Part shown: in pieces, positions 24,995-38,104 of the stretch
How the letters are laid out: the number at the start of each line of letters is the position of its first letter
Numbering within the stretch: position 1 is the first letter of the stretch
Source: Glossina fuscipes
Lineage: Eukaryota > Arthropoda > Insecta > Diptera > Glossinidae
Direction of reading: 5' to 3'
Assembly (NCBI RefSeq): GCF_014805625.2
Contig: NW_023998417.1
Coordinates: 2,256,032-2,320,031 of the forward strand
Length of the DNA stretch: 64,000 nt
Program-made: the position numbers and the translations under genes
The notes under the pieces: model-generated
The model's database searches: none
Told to the model about the DNA's origin: nothing
The model's input: only the letters and a program-made list of their open reading frames with translations

Positions 24995-25345
24995 AATACC
25001 AATAAGGAAGATGTCTGTCCGTCCGTACTTCCATTTGTGGTAAGCATACTACGGATCTTCAAACATAATAAATTGTCTTCAAATTTAGGAAAAACATTGA
25101 AAGTTCTTGCGTATGGCTTGGTATCGTAATTTTTGCTAAATCGATCAAAGAATACGCCTATGGCGCAATAGACATTGAGAAGAATTCAATTTTTTTTTTT
25201 TGCGTTTCTTACTCAAAAAGCTTTTGAAGGTTTTATGATTCCTGTGAACAACTAAGAACATCGAGCTACGCCCAACTAATATTAAAGAGCATCGAAGTTT
25301 CAGTTTTTTTTTTCCTTTCTAAGATCAACTTGATGAGTGGAAAAG
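24995..25345 (-). repeat. DINE-1-like dispersed repeat, worn copy
   Basis: GTCTGTCCGTCCGTAC near 25014 is followed by AAGTTCTTGCGTATGGCTTG, AAGAATACGCCTATGGCGCA and GAGCTACGCCCAACTAATAT. These blocks parallel 13740-14030. Confidence 0.5.
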
Positions 25346-28300
25346 ATTCGGCCACAGCTGTAGATGATTTTCTTACTTGTGAATATTGCTTTTTAATTTC
25401 TAAATGAATTTGTTACGGTAACAAAAATAATGACATTGACGTAATTTCAGTTTCTCCTCGAGACTCTAGCGAGAATAAAAGCATAGATATGTTCTTAAAA
25501 TGAATTTTCATGTTTCATGCTCCCATACTACTGCTAACATAAGTTTCCTTTTTCTCCTTAGATAATGATTTTTCACATTTATATAAATCATTTAGACTTT
25601 TCTTAGTCATGTTCAGTGCTAATAACGTTTTCCATGTCACTATCTTACATTAAATCGAATGACATGACAAATCACGATAGTTTGACATTTAGAAGATCGC
25701 GCACATTTTTGAAAACAGATAAGTAAACTAAACAGATTGGCATTTGCGAATTGTGTGCTTGCGAACCGGCTTGGCTGTATGGGTGGATGGACGGATAACA
25801 TGTCAAAAAGTATACTTGTGTTGTTGTTTTTTTTTTTTTTTTGAACAGCAAGCGGGGGCGGTTCGATCAATTAAATGTTCTTAGTATTAACCGTTTCACT
25901 TTAACCTTTAAACGCCTACAATTTACTTGTGCTACTTAGCATAAAGCATCGATATGATTGCTACGCCTGGGTATACCAATGAATTTTTGAGCGCCAAGGG
26001 ATTCTCAAAATAAAAGCCCTTCTTCTGTAGGATACAAAAATGGCTTGTACTTTTATTAACCGACGAAGAAGTAACGCTGTCGACATATGCTCTTTTCTTC
26101 GCACTTCGCACGCCTTATTCAATACCATGACATACAACTGTGCAGTTGTATATATAAAACTTGTAATGCTTTGAAATGAAAATCTTTGTCAGATATGAAC
26201 AAAAAAAAAAAAAAAAAAAAAAAAAAAGCGCAAATGACACAATTTGACATTGATTATTAGATAGACAGTTACAGTTAAGAAATTCTTTATAAATGAAAAT
26301 TTATAAATATCATTATCAATTACTTAAAACTGGCAACTGTCGTACCGCATGATTATCTAAAATTTGAAATTAATATTTTTTTAAATTAAAATAATCAATT
26401 TTTTTATATTATATTTATTGTATCTATTACTTTAACATCAAGAATACTAAAAAAAGATTTTCAATTGGAATCGCTTTCGATTATTCATAGCAGAGGATTG
26501 AATTGCTTTCACAAAGAGATGCGTAAACTTGATTACATTCATTAAAAACTTTTCTATGGATCAATGTAAGACCTAATCTTAACTTATGCTAATGATGCCG
26601 ACAACGACTTAATGCAGGTTAATGGTCGCTTATTATTAAAACGTTAAAAAACATCAACTATGCGATATGGATGACAACTACTATAACGTGTATGATATTC
26701 TTATCAGTCTCTAAGAATTTAACTAATTCGAGTAAGTCGCAGTTAAAATGTCATTTGGAATTATTAATGCGTTAAAACCACGAAATGAAAAGTCCATAAC
26801 ACGAACATGTACACGTGCATGGATTGGAAGAAGAGGGCAACCAATAGTTTGGGTTTTTTAAAGCGATACAAAAAATACTCTCACTGCAGCCTTCATGCGA
26901 TTTATTCACATCATCTAGATCTTGGCAAGATCTTGGCATATCTGGGCAGGAGTTTCCACACCATTGTAGCATTGAACTTAGATGCACATGGGTAACGAGG
27001 TGCGAGTCTCTGTGACCTTGAGCATCGACGTGTTTTCCTTGTAGTTCCACTTTTCTATAGTTCGCTTGTTCCATAATTCCATAGTATGTTGCTAATCGAG
27101 ACTATCAAGAGGTCTACTTGATTTATCCAGTGCCGTTAGGAGCTCGTCTTTGACTTGCCCGCAATAACGCATCACTATCTCCTCTTATCGTAGCCTCCCG
27201 TCCTTTAATAGCAACGCTGCCCCCCAACATACTTGCACTGGTCTTTCCCAATATGTCTGACGTTTTTCACTTTCAAATCGACGCAAGTATGCAAAACTTC
27301 TCTCTTATCTCTGTTTACATTCTTCCTAGCCGCAAGTGTGGCTGATCAACTTAGTATAAGGGAAAATATATTTTTACAATCATGAATGTGTTATCGATTG
27401 AAGATTTTAAAGGGCTCAATAATTTTTAATTTTTAAATTGCAATCAATGCCTTATGGATAAGATTTCTTTCCAGAAACGTTACGAAAATTTTAATTTATA
27501 TTGAGATGATCTCTATGAGAGCGAGTTTTAAAGTAAATCCGACAAACGAAACTAATAATATATGTCCAAAATATCAAGTGATTACTTGACACAACATTAC
27601 GGGCTTACTACTGCGGATTGTTATTTCTATGATCTTTTCTACCGTATTACAACAATGCGAATTAAATGAAAACTAACAAGTAAACAAAAAATAAATAAAT
27701 AAATAATTAATAGGAATAAGCTTAACGAACATATTATCGTATGGTTTTACAATGCAATTTGCAACGAGAGTGTTCTTTGCATAAATGTAACGTTTGATCA
27801 TAAGAGTAAAATTAGATCGCCTTATATTTAATTAAAATATTTATTAGAAATTTATTATTATTGCAATTTTTATATTTACATTAGATAGAAAGAATAATAT
27901 TGACACTGTATTTGCACCTCAGGAGAAGCAATCATATACGCCTCTGGCTAAATGCAAGCATGCAAAGTAAATAAATAAATGTAATAAGTTATTTGGTCTC
28001 AATAGAGACTCGCATAAGCAAGTGTACACGATGTTTATTTAATATATAAGAAAGAATAAGGCGGTTGTGTATGTTCCCATGTACAAGTATTTTACTAGAA
28101 AATTCATTTTAACTACCTTTACATATTTATATAAATAGAATAATAGAACAACAACAACAACAACGGCAACACGCAATTCTTCCCTTCCTTTCTTAAGCAT
28201 AAACATTTCCATGTGTTCAGAGTTGTGGCACAAATTTTAGGTTGTCGTAGAGATTGTTACACTTTCTTAAACACTTCCGAGTTGTTCGGTTTAGCTATAA

Positions 28301-29882
28301 ACAGTTAACTAACTAGAAATTTTATTACATAACATGGTTCGAATGCGATTGATTCTACGATATATCTATCATAATTAATTGCGGTTCCCCTTATTTAAAA
28401 TAAAATTTTGCAAACCGTCGCCTTTACGCAAACTGTCAAGCCAGTACTATTTTTCGCTTTTGGAAGCACTTTAATCCTTTCTTCTAATTTTGTTTTACTT
28501 ACCACTTACTTCTTACTTAATAACTTCAAATAAAGTAAAGTCGAGTCTATCCCGACATAAGCATCACAATGACGACACATAGCCAGCGTTGACATATTCA
28601 GTCATCGGAATGTCTTAAGGAATTTTTATATATATATTTAGTAGGAGTCCTTTCTTTTGATTTATATGGTAAGCTACTAGTGAAGTGTGACACGTCTGCC
28701 TGTGATATATGAGAACAAAAGTCGGAACTAGCTTTGGTCTTACAATTTAAGTTAGTAAGCATAGCATATATTTCGAAGTATTCGAAGGAATCAAACAAGT
28801 TAAATATGATCACGGGTAAGGTAACGGGGATGGCTGAAAAAAAAAACGGGAAAAAATTCAGGCTGTGATCTTATCAGACGGTCGTTGTTACCGTCACAGG
28901 CTCACAAGCATCAAAAGATTACATTCATACCAAGCAATGAAAGGCTCTACTGAGCCTTCACACTGTCCGAGTAAACATACAACAGAGTAAACTTGAGGCA
29001 TATTTGTAATAGCCTTGAGGATAATAATTCATCAGGACGGCGTTTAAATTTCACTTCTTCCAAACAAAAAAAAAGGAAAATTTACTGCAACATTACGTTC
29101 TCGTTAACCCAATATTCGCTGAAATAGATGCTTTAAGTTTTGCTACTATTACATGCATGTGTAAATGTAGTCATGGTTCGCGAACGACTACTTCTGGTTA
29201 ATGTAGTGTTACACGGCTTAGAATGCTTACTTACATAAAAGTGTAACTATGTTGTATAACAAAACTTTTGAGAAATTGTTGTTGTGATAAGAATTGCAAT
29301 TTTATGCTGATTACAATAGCAAATGCAAGGAGTTGCGAGTAAGTTGTGCATTTATTAGAGTCTTTTTGCTTTTTTCTTTTTTTTTTTTTTGTAATACATA
29401 AACCACGCACTGCGTCACACTCCCATGAACTGTTAGCACAATTCTACATCTTTATTAGAATTTCCGCACTTTTCATATAAGTGGAAGGGAAAAAGAATAT
29501 TATTGAATATCTTGTTTTTCTTCTTCTTTTTTTTTTTAATAACAGGCAAGCGACCGTTTGTAGAAGTGAAATTACTGAGTCGTAAATAAAATACATAATC
29601 AATACAAACTAAAGTTGATAAGTGAAATTCTTTTTTTATATAAATATTTAATGCCACTTATTGAAGTCAAAAAAGCGGAAAAATTTATTGCTCGTCGAAC
29701 GTCGATGATATTCATTGTAAAGATTTAAAGATGTTAAAAATTCATTTATTACATAAAACTTTCTTATTTAAGCTCTTAATCCCTTACTAACTATCAACTT
29801 ACGCCTTCCCTCGTCCTCCTCTTCCTCCTCCTTTTCTCATCCACTCCAAATGATGTCAATAAAAACAAGTAAGACAATTATA
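25346..29882. other. Unassigned region with one higher-GC island
   Basis: No gene is supported. A (GGAC)-like run at about 25780-25797 may be a repeat scrap. 26780-27350 is less AT-rich than its surroundings and carries a 100-residue minus-strand frame (26772-27074) with a true ATG and several Cys and His residues, but I recognise no family; it may be a decayed mobile element. 27690-27710 and 27970-27980 are AAT-type simple sequence. A 27-nt A run lies near 26200-26226. Confidence 0.45.
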
Positions 29883-30095
29883 TTCAACAGACAGAGTGAC
29901 AGACGGACAGACAGGCAGATGGGCGAACGTGCGGACGGGCGGACGGACGGACGGACGGACATGCTTTAATCGGTCGGTGATGCTGACCAAGAATACATAT
30001 ACTGGGGTCTTCGATGTTTTCTGCTGGGCATTGCAAACGTTTTAACAAAATGAATATATCGCTCATCCTTCGGTGATGGATATAAAAAATTCAAT
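29883..30095 (+). repeat. DINE-1-like dispersed repeat, right half
   Basis: An unusually long RGAC track (29886-29960, ending in GGACGGACGGACGGACGGAC) is followed by ATGCTGACCAAGAATACATA, GGGGTCTTCGATG, TTGCAAACGTTTTAACAAAA and CGGTGATGGATATAAAAAA. The minus-strand frame here is the repeat translated and is not a gene. Confidence 0.7.
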
Positions 30096-31294
30096 TATAC
30101 GAAATACAATACGTTTAGTGTTGAAAAGGAAAGAAAAAAAACACATTTAAAAATTTTAATATAAATTACACAGGCTCCAGTCGATACGTGGCTCGAACTG
30201 GTGGAAGAAATAATATGTCGATACATAGCCGGCATACGAGGGCAAAAGGGATTCAGTTCAGTTCAGTTCAGTTCTTGTGTTCAATTTTTGAAATTGAATG
30301 AGTCCTCTCGCGTACTATCCACCTTTACTGTAATTGTTTGAACATAGCGTGGACCATGTTGAACATCGAAATTTCCAAAGCAACAAGAACTGCACTACGT
30401 TCGCTTTTGCATTCGATAAGTGTTGGAAATTTCTTCTGGAATCCGTTCAGAATTCTTGGCTTTGCCCAAAATGACGAAATTTAAAAACCTCAACGTAAAT
30501 CTGCCAAACAAACTTAGATCTAATTGCTTACAGATCGTGAGGGTATTCAAGTTCATAGCTCTTTCTGCAGGATCTTGGGAACTGTAAAAGTTTCCCTCGG
30601 CTACATTCAAATTCTTCTTATTGTTTCGCTACAGTACAAAATCATAGTCGTATAAGCAGCGAAGAAGTCGGTGAACAAACTTAAATAAACTGCGAGTCTT
30701 GTGTAAAACTTCCTCTATATTTTTCTTCTATTAAGTGTTCTTACGTTTCCATGCCTTCAGTTGTGTTGCATTAATATTTTTAACGTTCTCTTATTCTTCT
30801 GCTCCTGCCTGAGCTCAATTTGAAAAATTTTTGTATTGAAGTGGATTGTCATACACAAAACCCATTCATCCGTTGGTTAATTGGCTGAGCTATTAGCAAG
30901 ATAGGAAAACCTTCCGTGAATATCATTAGCTTGCCACAAATAAATGCCTTACAGAACATTCAGGTAACTTCATCGATAACAATTCAAGCAATATGTATGC
31001 TTGTTGTCCGTCAAAGCTAATGCTATTTATAAAACGATTGCTCGAGATTCGAAAAATATTTGTAAAATATTTATTTATTTTATCCAGATACATGTATTTG
31101 TATACGTATGTGTGTACATGTTTACAAGACAAAAGAATTTTCAAAAATCTATTAACAATTTTTCGAAGCAAATAGCGTAAATAAATCTTAAACAGGGAAA
31201 GGCAACTTATTGGGTCCAAAAGCTAAATTTCTATCTCATCTGTTTTATTAAAATTTAATCAAATTTATTGAGATAACTGGAAGATTTACATTAA
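30096..31294. other. Unassigned spacer
   Basis: Contains a (TTCAG)4 tract at about 30252-30275. 30290-30620 is less AT-rich than its surroundings, with a 71-residue minus-strand frame of no recognised family. No gene is supported. Confidence 0.45.
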
Positions 31295-32040
31295 CACGTA
31301 AGGAAATTATATTCGGTCGTGACCGAATCTCTTATAGGCTTCACCTAAAAAAAAAAAACAAAGAAAAGTAAAAAACTAAATTTTCATCCTCTCTGGAGTG
31401 GACACTGGTGATTTTTTTATGTGGGCGTTGTAGATGTGTGCTTGGAAAACTTTAAGCCACTTCCAAATTCTTCTGTAAATTTGTACGCAACATCTTCATT
31501 TGCGCTAATTAAAGAGTGTTTACCACAGATACTTCACAGTTGCGCAGATAGACAGATGGATGGACAGATGGATTCCTAATTCGAAACTGGCCAAGAATTT
31601 ATACAACTTGTTGGGTTATTAAAGTTAGTTTCTATGCCTTATAAAGGTGTTGAAAAATAAGGTTGCATAGGCGTGGTCCATTTTCGTACAGGTACTACCC
31701 ACAGGTAGTGTACAGGTATCGCCCAAATTTTTCTACATTTGTCTGATGGAGTTTAGGCGTAATTCGCAACAAACCAGTTTGTTATTCCTTTTGAAAAATA
31801 GAGGTCTTCTCAGTTTAGGTAGTACTATACCCGTGTCCTTCAACCGATTTGAATCATTTTTAATGCCAACTTGGGTGAAAAACTTCCATGATTTCCATTA
31901 TGAGCAGAATGTTTGCAAAAGACATTCAACAGACGCGTAGACGGACAGCCGTGTAGACGCACAAACAGACATACTTAAATCGATTTGGGATTCGATGCTG
32001 ATCAAGAGTCACCTGTACTGGGCTCTCTCTTTTATGGGCT
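31295..32040 (+). repeat. DINE-1-like dispersed repeats, nested or tandem pair
   Basis: 31295-31335 shows the family left end (AAATTATATTCGGTCGTGACCGAATCTCTTATA). 31505-31580 shows the CACAGATACTTCACAGTTGCGCAGATAGACAG block. The downstream copy at 31830-32010 has CAACCGATTTGAATCATTTTTAATGCCAAC, the RGAC track and CGATGCTGATCAAGAGTC. The right terminus is missing and is replaced by three copies of a TTTATGGGCTCTC-like unit (32019-32060). Confidence 0.6.
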
Positions 32041-33966
32041 CTCACTTTATGGGCTCTCTGAAGTTTCCTTTTGGGCGTTTTGGCTTGCGGGACGGGACGG
32101 GAAACACGGGAAATGCGAATAACTTGCACCAGTCACTGGAATCGACGCAATTTGTCCAGATAGTACAAGAGATCGTTAACGAGAGTCCTTAAAAGACTGT
32201 GCGTATCGTCATTGCACAATAGACCGGGAGCTTGTCTGTCGTGTTGTTCATAAAAACTTCCACTTGAATTATGCTTAAAGTACACTTTATTTGTGAAAAA
32301 AACCCGATATCAGAGACTTATTCAGCGTAAACGTTTCTTCAAAAAAAATACCGCCTACTACTTAGAAAACAAACAATAAAGTTGTTGTACACTGCGTTAT
32401 CTAAGATAATCTCTTATAATTAGCTGAGCGAGCAAAGAAAAAAATTACCAAACCAAACGAAAGATGGAAGATAGATAAGGTTGAAGTGGCCAGAAATCTT
32501 ACCTTAACGTCTGGAGATAGAAAACTAAAGACGAGGAAACTCGGCAAACTTCGAATGATTTAAGCAATCATAGCAAACAAATTAGATAGCGCTTAAGTTT
32601 TGAAAATTAAACTGAGTGGAGAAATTTTTGCGCCCTACAATATGGAACGGTTACAATTAATTAAACTGAGATGGTCTTGATTACCGAAAGCACTTTTTCA
32701 GTGAAATCCAAGGAATGCTTTAGACCATAATCAGCACAAAAGTTGATCATAGTTTGAGTAGAAAATCGATAAAAGATCATCTAAAGCATATGATGCTTAT
32801 ATGAGATCAAAAATTTCTTTTCTTCCCTATTTTTTCAACGAAAGCCCCACAAAATTGTATACATTCCTAAACCGCTTAAAGTTACATGCGAACTGAGTAC
32901 TTAACCAATGAAGATGAAATTAAAGACTTTACAGACTTGAGTCATTGCCCTTTTACTAACCTAAAAAGCTGGGAAAGCTGCTTGATTGTAGATGTTACAA
33001 ACGCAATAAATAATTTCATCCACCGATACGATAGGGATAAGAATGATTCTTCAACTAAAAGTTTTCTTCCGCACAAACGTTTATGATTCATGTGGATACC
33101 TAAGCATAAATTGTGATATCGTTACAAATCAAATGAGGCAATCATTAAAGTGCTTTGTACAAGTGCATGCCATGAAATCTTCAACGTCCAAGCATATCCT
33201 GATGTAAGAGCAAAAAAAAAAACAAAAAAAAAAAAAAGCAAAACTACTGCTTATGATATTTGCGTGAAAATCGAAGTTAATAGAAAATTGATTTACGTTC
33301 TAAACCAAATCATGCACACCCGTGCATGCTCCAGCTTGTTTTTCAAAACGGTTAAATTATCTTCCGACATGTATGTGCAATCATTTCAACTTATATACAT
33401 GCACTGTATACAAGTCCGCGAACTACTACTACTACTACCGTTACCAACAACTACACATCCACACCGTAAAGTGACAAAAGTCAACTTTGAAAAAGATAAG
33501 TGATAATTAAAAACTATTCAATATTCAATGAGATAAGTAAATTTCTTTGTGATTCTCTTTGCGTTTTGATTTAATAAAAAAAAAAACTTGACATTATATT
33601 GCTAAGCGTAGGGTATAAAAATAAAAAAATTAATTATAAAATAATTTCACGCATATGCTTAAACTTGTTTTGATAATGTATAGATGGCGCCTTTTGGCCT
33701 GGCATTTACAACAGCAACTGTTTGCTGACCAACCATCTTCCACGACAGTCACGCACATGTGTACAGTTAGATGATTGCATCTAACCACGCCAGGCATGTC
33801 TTACGTTTCCTACAAACTGTAAACAGTTGCAGTTAACTCGCTTTTAACAGAAAGGTGGAAATTTAACGATTCTTTAACTCTAATATATAATCGATAACAT
33901 GAGTGGGCGTTTCAACGAACGAACATATAAAATTATTTATGACAGACACACACATACACACACACA

Positions 33967-34001
<35 letters not shown>

Positions 34002-35997
34002 TTAATCATACATACGTACACCTCTATAAGTCGTTTTACTAAGCCAAAGAAAGTATCGGCAAATGTGGATGTGTAAGCAAGCTCAGGCATTTATCGTAAG
34101 TTGAGAAAGTTAGCAAATATTTATAGATTTTGATGATATTTTTGACAATCAAAACGTATAGAAAATGAGAAAATTACTTTTGATTTATTTACAATATAGA
34201 AAATATCTTGCGATATAATAATGGAATTTTGAAAGTATGCGAATAATTCTAAGCCGTATTCTGAGCAACATTACAGAGACATCATAAGTCATAAGGTCAA
34301 AATAAATTAGTTACATGACATCATATTTCAATTAAATTTAAGTGCAAAAGGCAGAGAACAATTTAATAATAAATAAGAATGCACTTAAATTCTACTTAAG
34401 TTAACCTTGATGTACATTAATACTTTATTTTTCTATTCAAAGCCGAGAAATTCAAAATATTATGCAATAGTTATTAAACACTGGGCAAAAATATTCTTCC
34501 GAAATATGCGAAACCTTTGAATTCCCTAATAATCACACACACCTGCAATACAATGTTGAGTTCCATACAGCAAGAGAAGCAAACTGTAGTAATACGTATA
34601 GGGAGGAACAGCCTTTACCATTAGAAAAAACGGAAGCGTTATATCAAACAGATTATAAAAGTCATTGAAAGATCGACGCGCGTTCGTACTTGAAGCAGCT
34701 TTATAAGCCAACAATTACGGGTTACTCTTATCGGAATATGAATATTTAACGTAGATTACACCAACTGTAGTTAATCGATGCAGTGGTAAGTCTATCTATG
34801 CTCTCTTATTAACTAAATACATTTTTGGGGCAACCTTGCAATGCCACTATAAGAAGAATGCAGGCCTACGAGTCATACCGTAACATAGCCGTAACTGAGC
34901 TAGCTAGTTCGTGAGATGTAGGAGGAGTTTTATATATTTGTTTACGGCAGGTTGCAATCAAAAGAAATTAAAATTACTTGCTTTTTATCTAATACGCGGA
35001 CAGACGAAACCGTAACCTACCGAACGAGGCTCCTATGTACCACTTTCAAGAAATATCCTGCCTGTTAGTCTACTTTCGGGCCTAACAAAAAGTTTGTATG
35101 TTCTCATAAGTTGGAAATCGAACAGCCGGACAGCAAATTTTAAAAAAGCATTATACAACGACTGGGGGTAACACCTATAGTTCGGGAACCATACTACAAT
35201 TTTATTTCCCAAAATAGACCTAACGAGGGCGGGAAAACAATTTTCTACTAATATAAGGATCTTTAAATTCGTGCGATCCTAGTAGAGATTTCGTTTTTTT
35301 AACTAGTATCATACGCCGAAGGTATACAGTGGCCATGTTATAAAAGTAACGTCGCCACTTGATATTGATATGACGTGGGTTACGAAATTATTATGATAGC
35401 GCACTACTAGTTCGTTGCTAATTCTCCCAGGTATGTAATTTTAATCTTTCGTACGACGAAACTACTCAGTTTCGGTATTTGTGTCATCACTAACACAACA
35501 GGTGTCATTGTTTTCTTCTCTTCACACTCTATACACTTCTACCTATTCAAAGAGCGTGAAGTGCAATAAGTTGATTAAAATTTTTTCCCAAAAGATTGGT
35601 AAAAGTAATACAACCTCCTAAATTGACGCTAACTAACTAACCAACTAAGTAACGTACTTGACAACAAAGACACAGCTGGATAATTGGATAATCGGTCAAC
35701 GTTTTTGCTGTACTAGTCTCTGCGTCATAATAGAAGGATGAAACAAACAAACACTTTCGTAATCTCAGAATATTTAAAAGCTTTAAAAGCTTAATGAGAA
35801 AAAATTGAAAAAACCCTGACACTTACTGTAAGGCATCGATTGTTTTTTCATTGAAGAACATTTTTTGAGAATTTTTCGAAATTCTTTTTAATATATTTTA
35901 CAGAAATATGAACTATATATATATTATAATCTCAAAAAAAAAAAAAAATAAATAAAAAAAAATGAGATTGAAAACATGGTCTAACAAGGATTCAATC
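32041..35997. other. Unassigned spacer
   Basis: No gene is supported. A CA run and then a TA run lie at 33946-33999. 34740-35560 is less AT-rich but shows no conserved frame on either strand. The frames 33150-33503 and 33863-34090 include low-complexity sequence and lack family features. Confidence 0.45.
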
Positions 35998-36036
35998 AAA
36001 AAAAAAAAATTTTTTTTTTTTTTTTTTTTTCGTAGT

Positions 36037-36873
36037 TTACAACCTATTAAGAATTTTATAGTTATCACAAGTGCAAATGCCACGATTATTCGAAAATACG
36101 AACACAAATGCTTTCCCGGCATCTTCAAATAGGAACTTGCTTCTTGCAAATTTAATGCCCAGTTTAAGTGAGCAATTTAATTCCTCTTGCCAGGTTTGCT
36201 CAACATTCTCCTCGGTTAAAACTGGTTGAAATATGGTATCGTAATTTTTCAATTGTCGAAAAAGATCGGGTGAATGCACAACGGTAACGATGGCGACATA
36301 AGGTGAAAATTTTTCCCAACGTTCCAAATCCTGTAACGTCAGGTCGATACCAAGATCGATTATCATTAGATTGCATTGAAATAAATTAATATTGTATAAT
36401 ATTTCGTATTCGTGTGGATTTGGGAATTGCGCTTTTAACTCGGCCGTAAGAGTAAAATCATTATTGTATGAGGGCGATTGTATGTACCAAGGAAAGATGC
36501 GATTGGCAAAGTCGTATGCAAGCTTTTTACGTAACTGCACGTCACATTCAATGGCCTTTAATTGCTGTTCAAGTGGCACTACACATTGATCTAAGCCACG
36601 ATAAGGTTTCTGCTCGATTTCCTCAGGCGATTTAACTTCATCTAGGCTACTGGCCTCCGGTGATGATTTACAAGTTAACTCCACGGGTTCGAGATAATCG
36701 GCAAAATGATTTTCGGCCAAAAGCGTATGAGCCCAAATGTAATCGAATTTGCGTTCGGGTACAAAATGCTTTGATGTGTCTTCGCTTTTGATATCGCAAA
36801 TGTTATTATCCAAAATAAGAGGCCATAAATTTTCAAAAAATTCTTCATTAATTACGAGATTCGGATCTTCCAT
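36037..36873 (-). CDS. Intronless 278-residue orphan protein
   Basis: I do not recognise a family. It is the second-longest frame in the window and starts at a good insect context (CAACATGG). The composition is protein-like throughout: an acidic N-terminal third (SPEASSLDEVKSPEEIEQKP near residues 73-92), then a part that reads as a small alpha/beta domain, with LFQCNLMIIDLGIDLTLQD near 165-184 and SPYVAIVTVVHSPDLF near 191-206 as likely buried strands. It ends in FVFVFSNNRGICTCDNY near the C-terminus. There is no signal peptide or membrane segment, so it is probably cytosolic or nuclear. A 21-nt A run begins 6 nt after the stop codon on the coding strand. With the lack of introns this leaves open an origin by retroposition, although such runs are common here. 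Confidence 0.7.
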   Translation of the reverse strand: MEDPNLVINEEFFENLWPLILDNNICDIKSEDTSKHFVPERKFDYIWAHTLLAENHFADYLEPVELTCKSSPEASSLDEVKSPEEIEQKPYRGLDQCVVPLEQQLKAIECDVQLRKKLAYDFANRIFPWYIQSPSYNNDFTLTAELKAQFPNPHEYEILYNINLFQCNLMIIDLGIDLTLQDLERWEKFSPYVAIVTVVHSPDLFRQLKNYDTIFQPVLTEENVEQTWQEELNCSLKLGIKFARSKFLFEDAGKAFVFVFSNNRGICTCDNYKILNRL

Positions 36874-36893
36874 GTTGAAAATAATTTTATAAA

Positions 36894-36923
36894 TATGAGG
36901 AAAGAAACAAAAAAAATCTTATA
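36894..36923 (-). promoter_or_regulatory. Possible TATA box and initiator of the orphan gene
   Basis: Minus-strand TATAAG at 36923-36918 lies 27 nt before the A of TCATAT (start about 36896), giving a 23-nt leader. The initiator matches TCAKTY only in part and the area is AT-rich, so this is tentative. Confidence 0.35.
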
Positions 36924-38013
36924 TTTTGAAAGTGATTTCAAATATTTGTCAAAATTTATTTAAAAATTTTTTTTCTTTTTTATTATTTCTTTACCTTTTC
37001 AATCTTTCCTACTTGCAATATTTATAATGCCTGCAGCCGACGAGGGCTTGAGATGAATCCATCAATTAAGAAAACTTTTTTTTGATTTCACTTTTGTAGT
37101 CACCTTATAAATCGCAATTTTCGTGTTATTGCGAAGAAGTTCGGAAAAATTTTCACTTCGATTGTCTATATCGAGGCTTAACCTGAGCAAGTATTTATAT
37201 AAAAAAAAATTCCAATTTTAAATCTTTCTCGATAAACTTGGTTGACAAAAGCTCATATTAAATAAATGAGAAAAATTTGGAACCTACAGGACCATTCATT
37301 GAAGATCTTCCCCGTATTCAAGTTTTTACCATAAATAGATCTTTATATGGCAACAAGATCTAATCTTTAGTATCTTTAGCAATGAAAATTGGTACAAAAT
37401 AGTGATCTGACAAATAGATTTATAGCGGCAAGATCTGACTATATAGAACTAGTTTTGAATCTTTCTCCCAATAACAAATGTTATGAAAAATGAACCTATA
37501 TAAAGTATCCGATATGATTTTTGATATGTTATTTCATAAGGCAGTCAGGTAGGTGAAGAATTGTTGTTCAAGACTTGGTGCAAGGCATTTAATAGTCGCC
37601 CTTGCCCGCCTATATATTCTAACTCCACCAAATTGATAATCGGCGACGTCAGTTGTACCAAAGGACAAATATCTCGACAGGTTGAGTATTGTTACAAACG
37701 CAACCTTCGACAATGAAGTTAACATTTTTGGAACTCTGCAACTAAAGCTTTAGAGGGTTTCTTTTAACCATCGTGCTCTAAACTCTAATTTAGATTCAAT
37801 CTAATAAACCAACTGATGATCAAAAATGGAGGTAGAATGACTTGCGCAAGGGATTTGGAAGTATAGAGAGCAAAAAGAGGAAAGAGAGAGAGAGACAGAC
37901 AGAGAGACAGAGAGAGATCTTTTAATATGTTATTTCCCGATATTATATCAAAAACTTTTTTTTTCTACACTCATACCCTCGAACATGCAGCTCATGCTGA
38001 ATATTCTCAAGGG
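36924..38013. other. Unassigned AT-rich spacer
   Basis: Nothing recognisable apart from a (GA/GACA)n stretch at 37879-37918. Confidence 0.5.
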
Positions 38014-38104
38014 AAAGTAGGTTTTTTTTTTTACAACATATATATATATTTATATAAAGAAAGTAGGTTTTTTTTTTACAACATTTATATATATTTATAT
38101 AAAG
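38014..38104 (+). repeat. Two-copy tandem repeat, 45-46 bp unit
   Basis: AAAGTAGG, a T run, ACAACAT, a TA run and TTATATAAAG at 38014-38059 are repeated almost exactly at 38060-38104. The length differs by one base and there is one clear substitution. This is a recent local duplication. Confidence 0.85.

Noticed and set aside
33150..33503. 117-residue plus-strand frame
   Set aside because: It contains an A-run-encoded Lys stretch and CTA-repeat Leu run, with no conserved motif.
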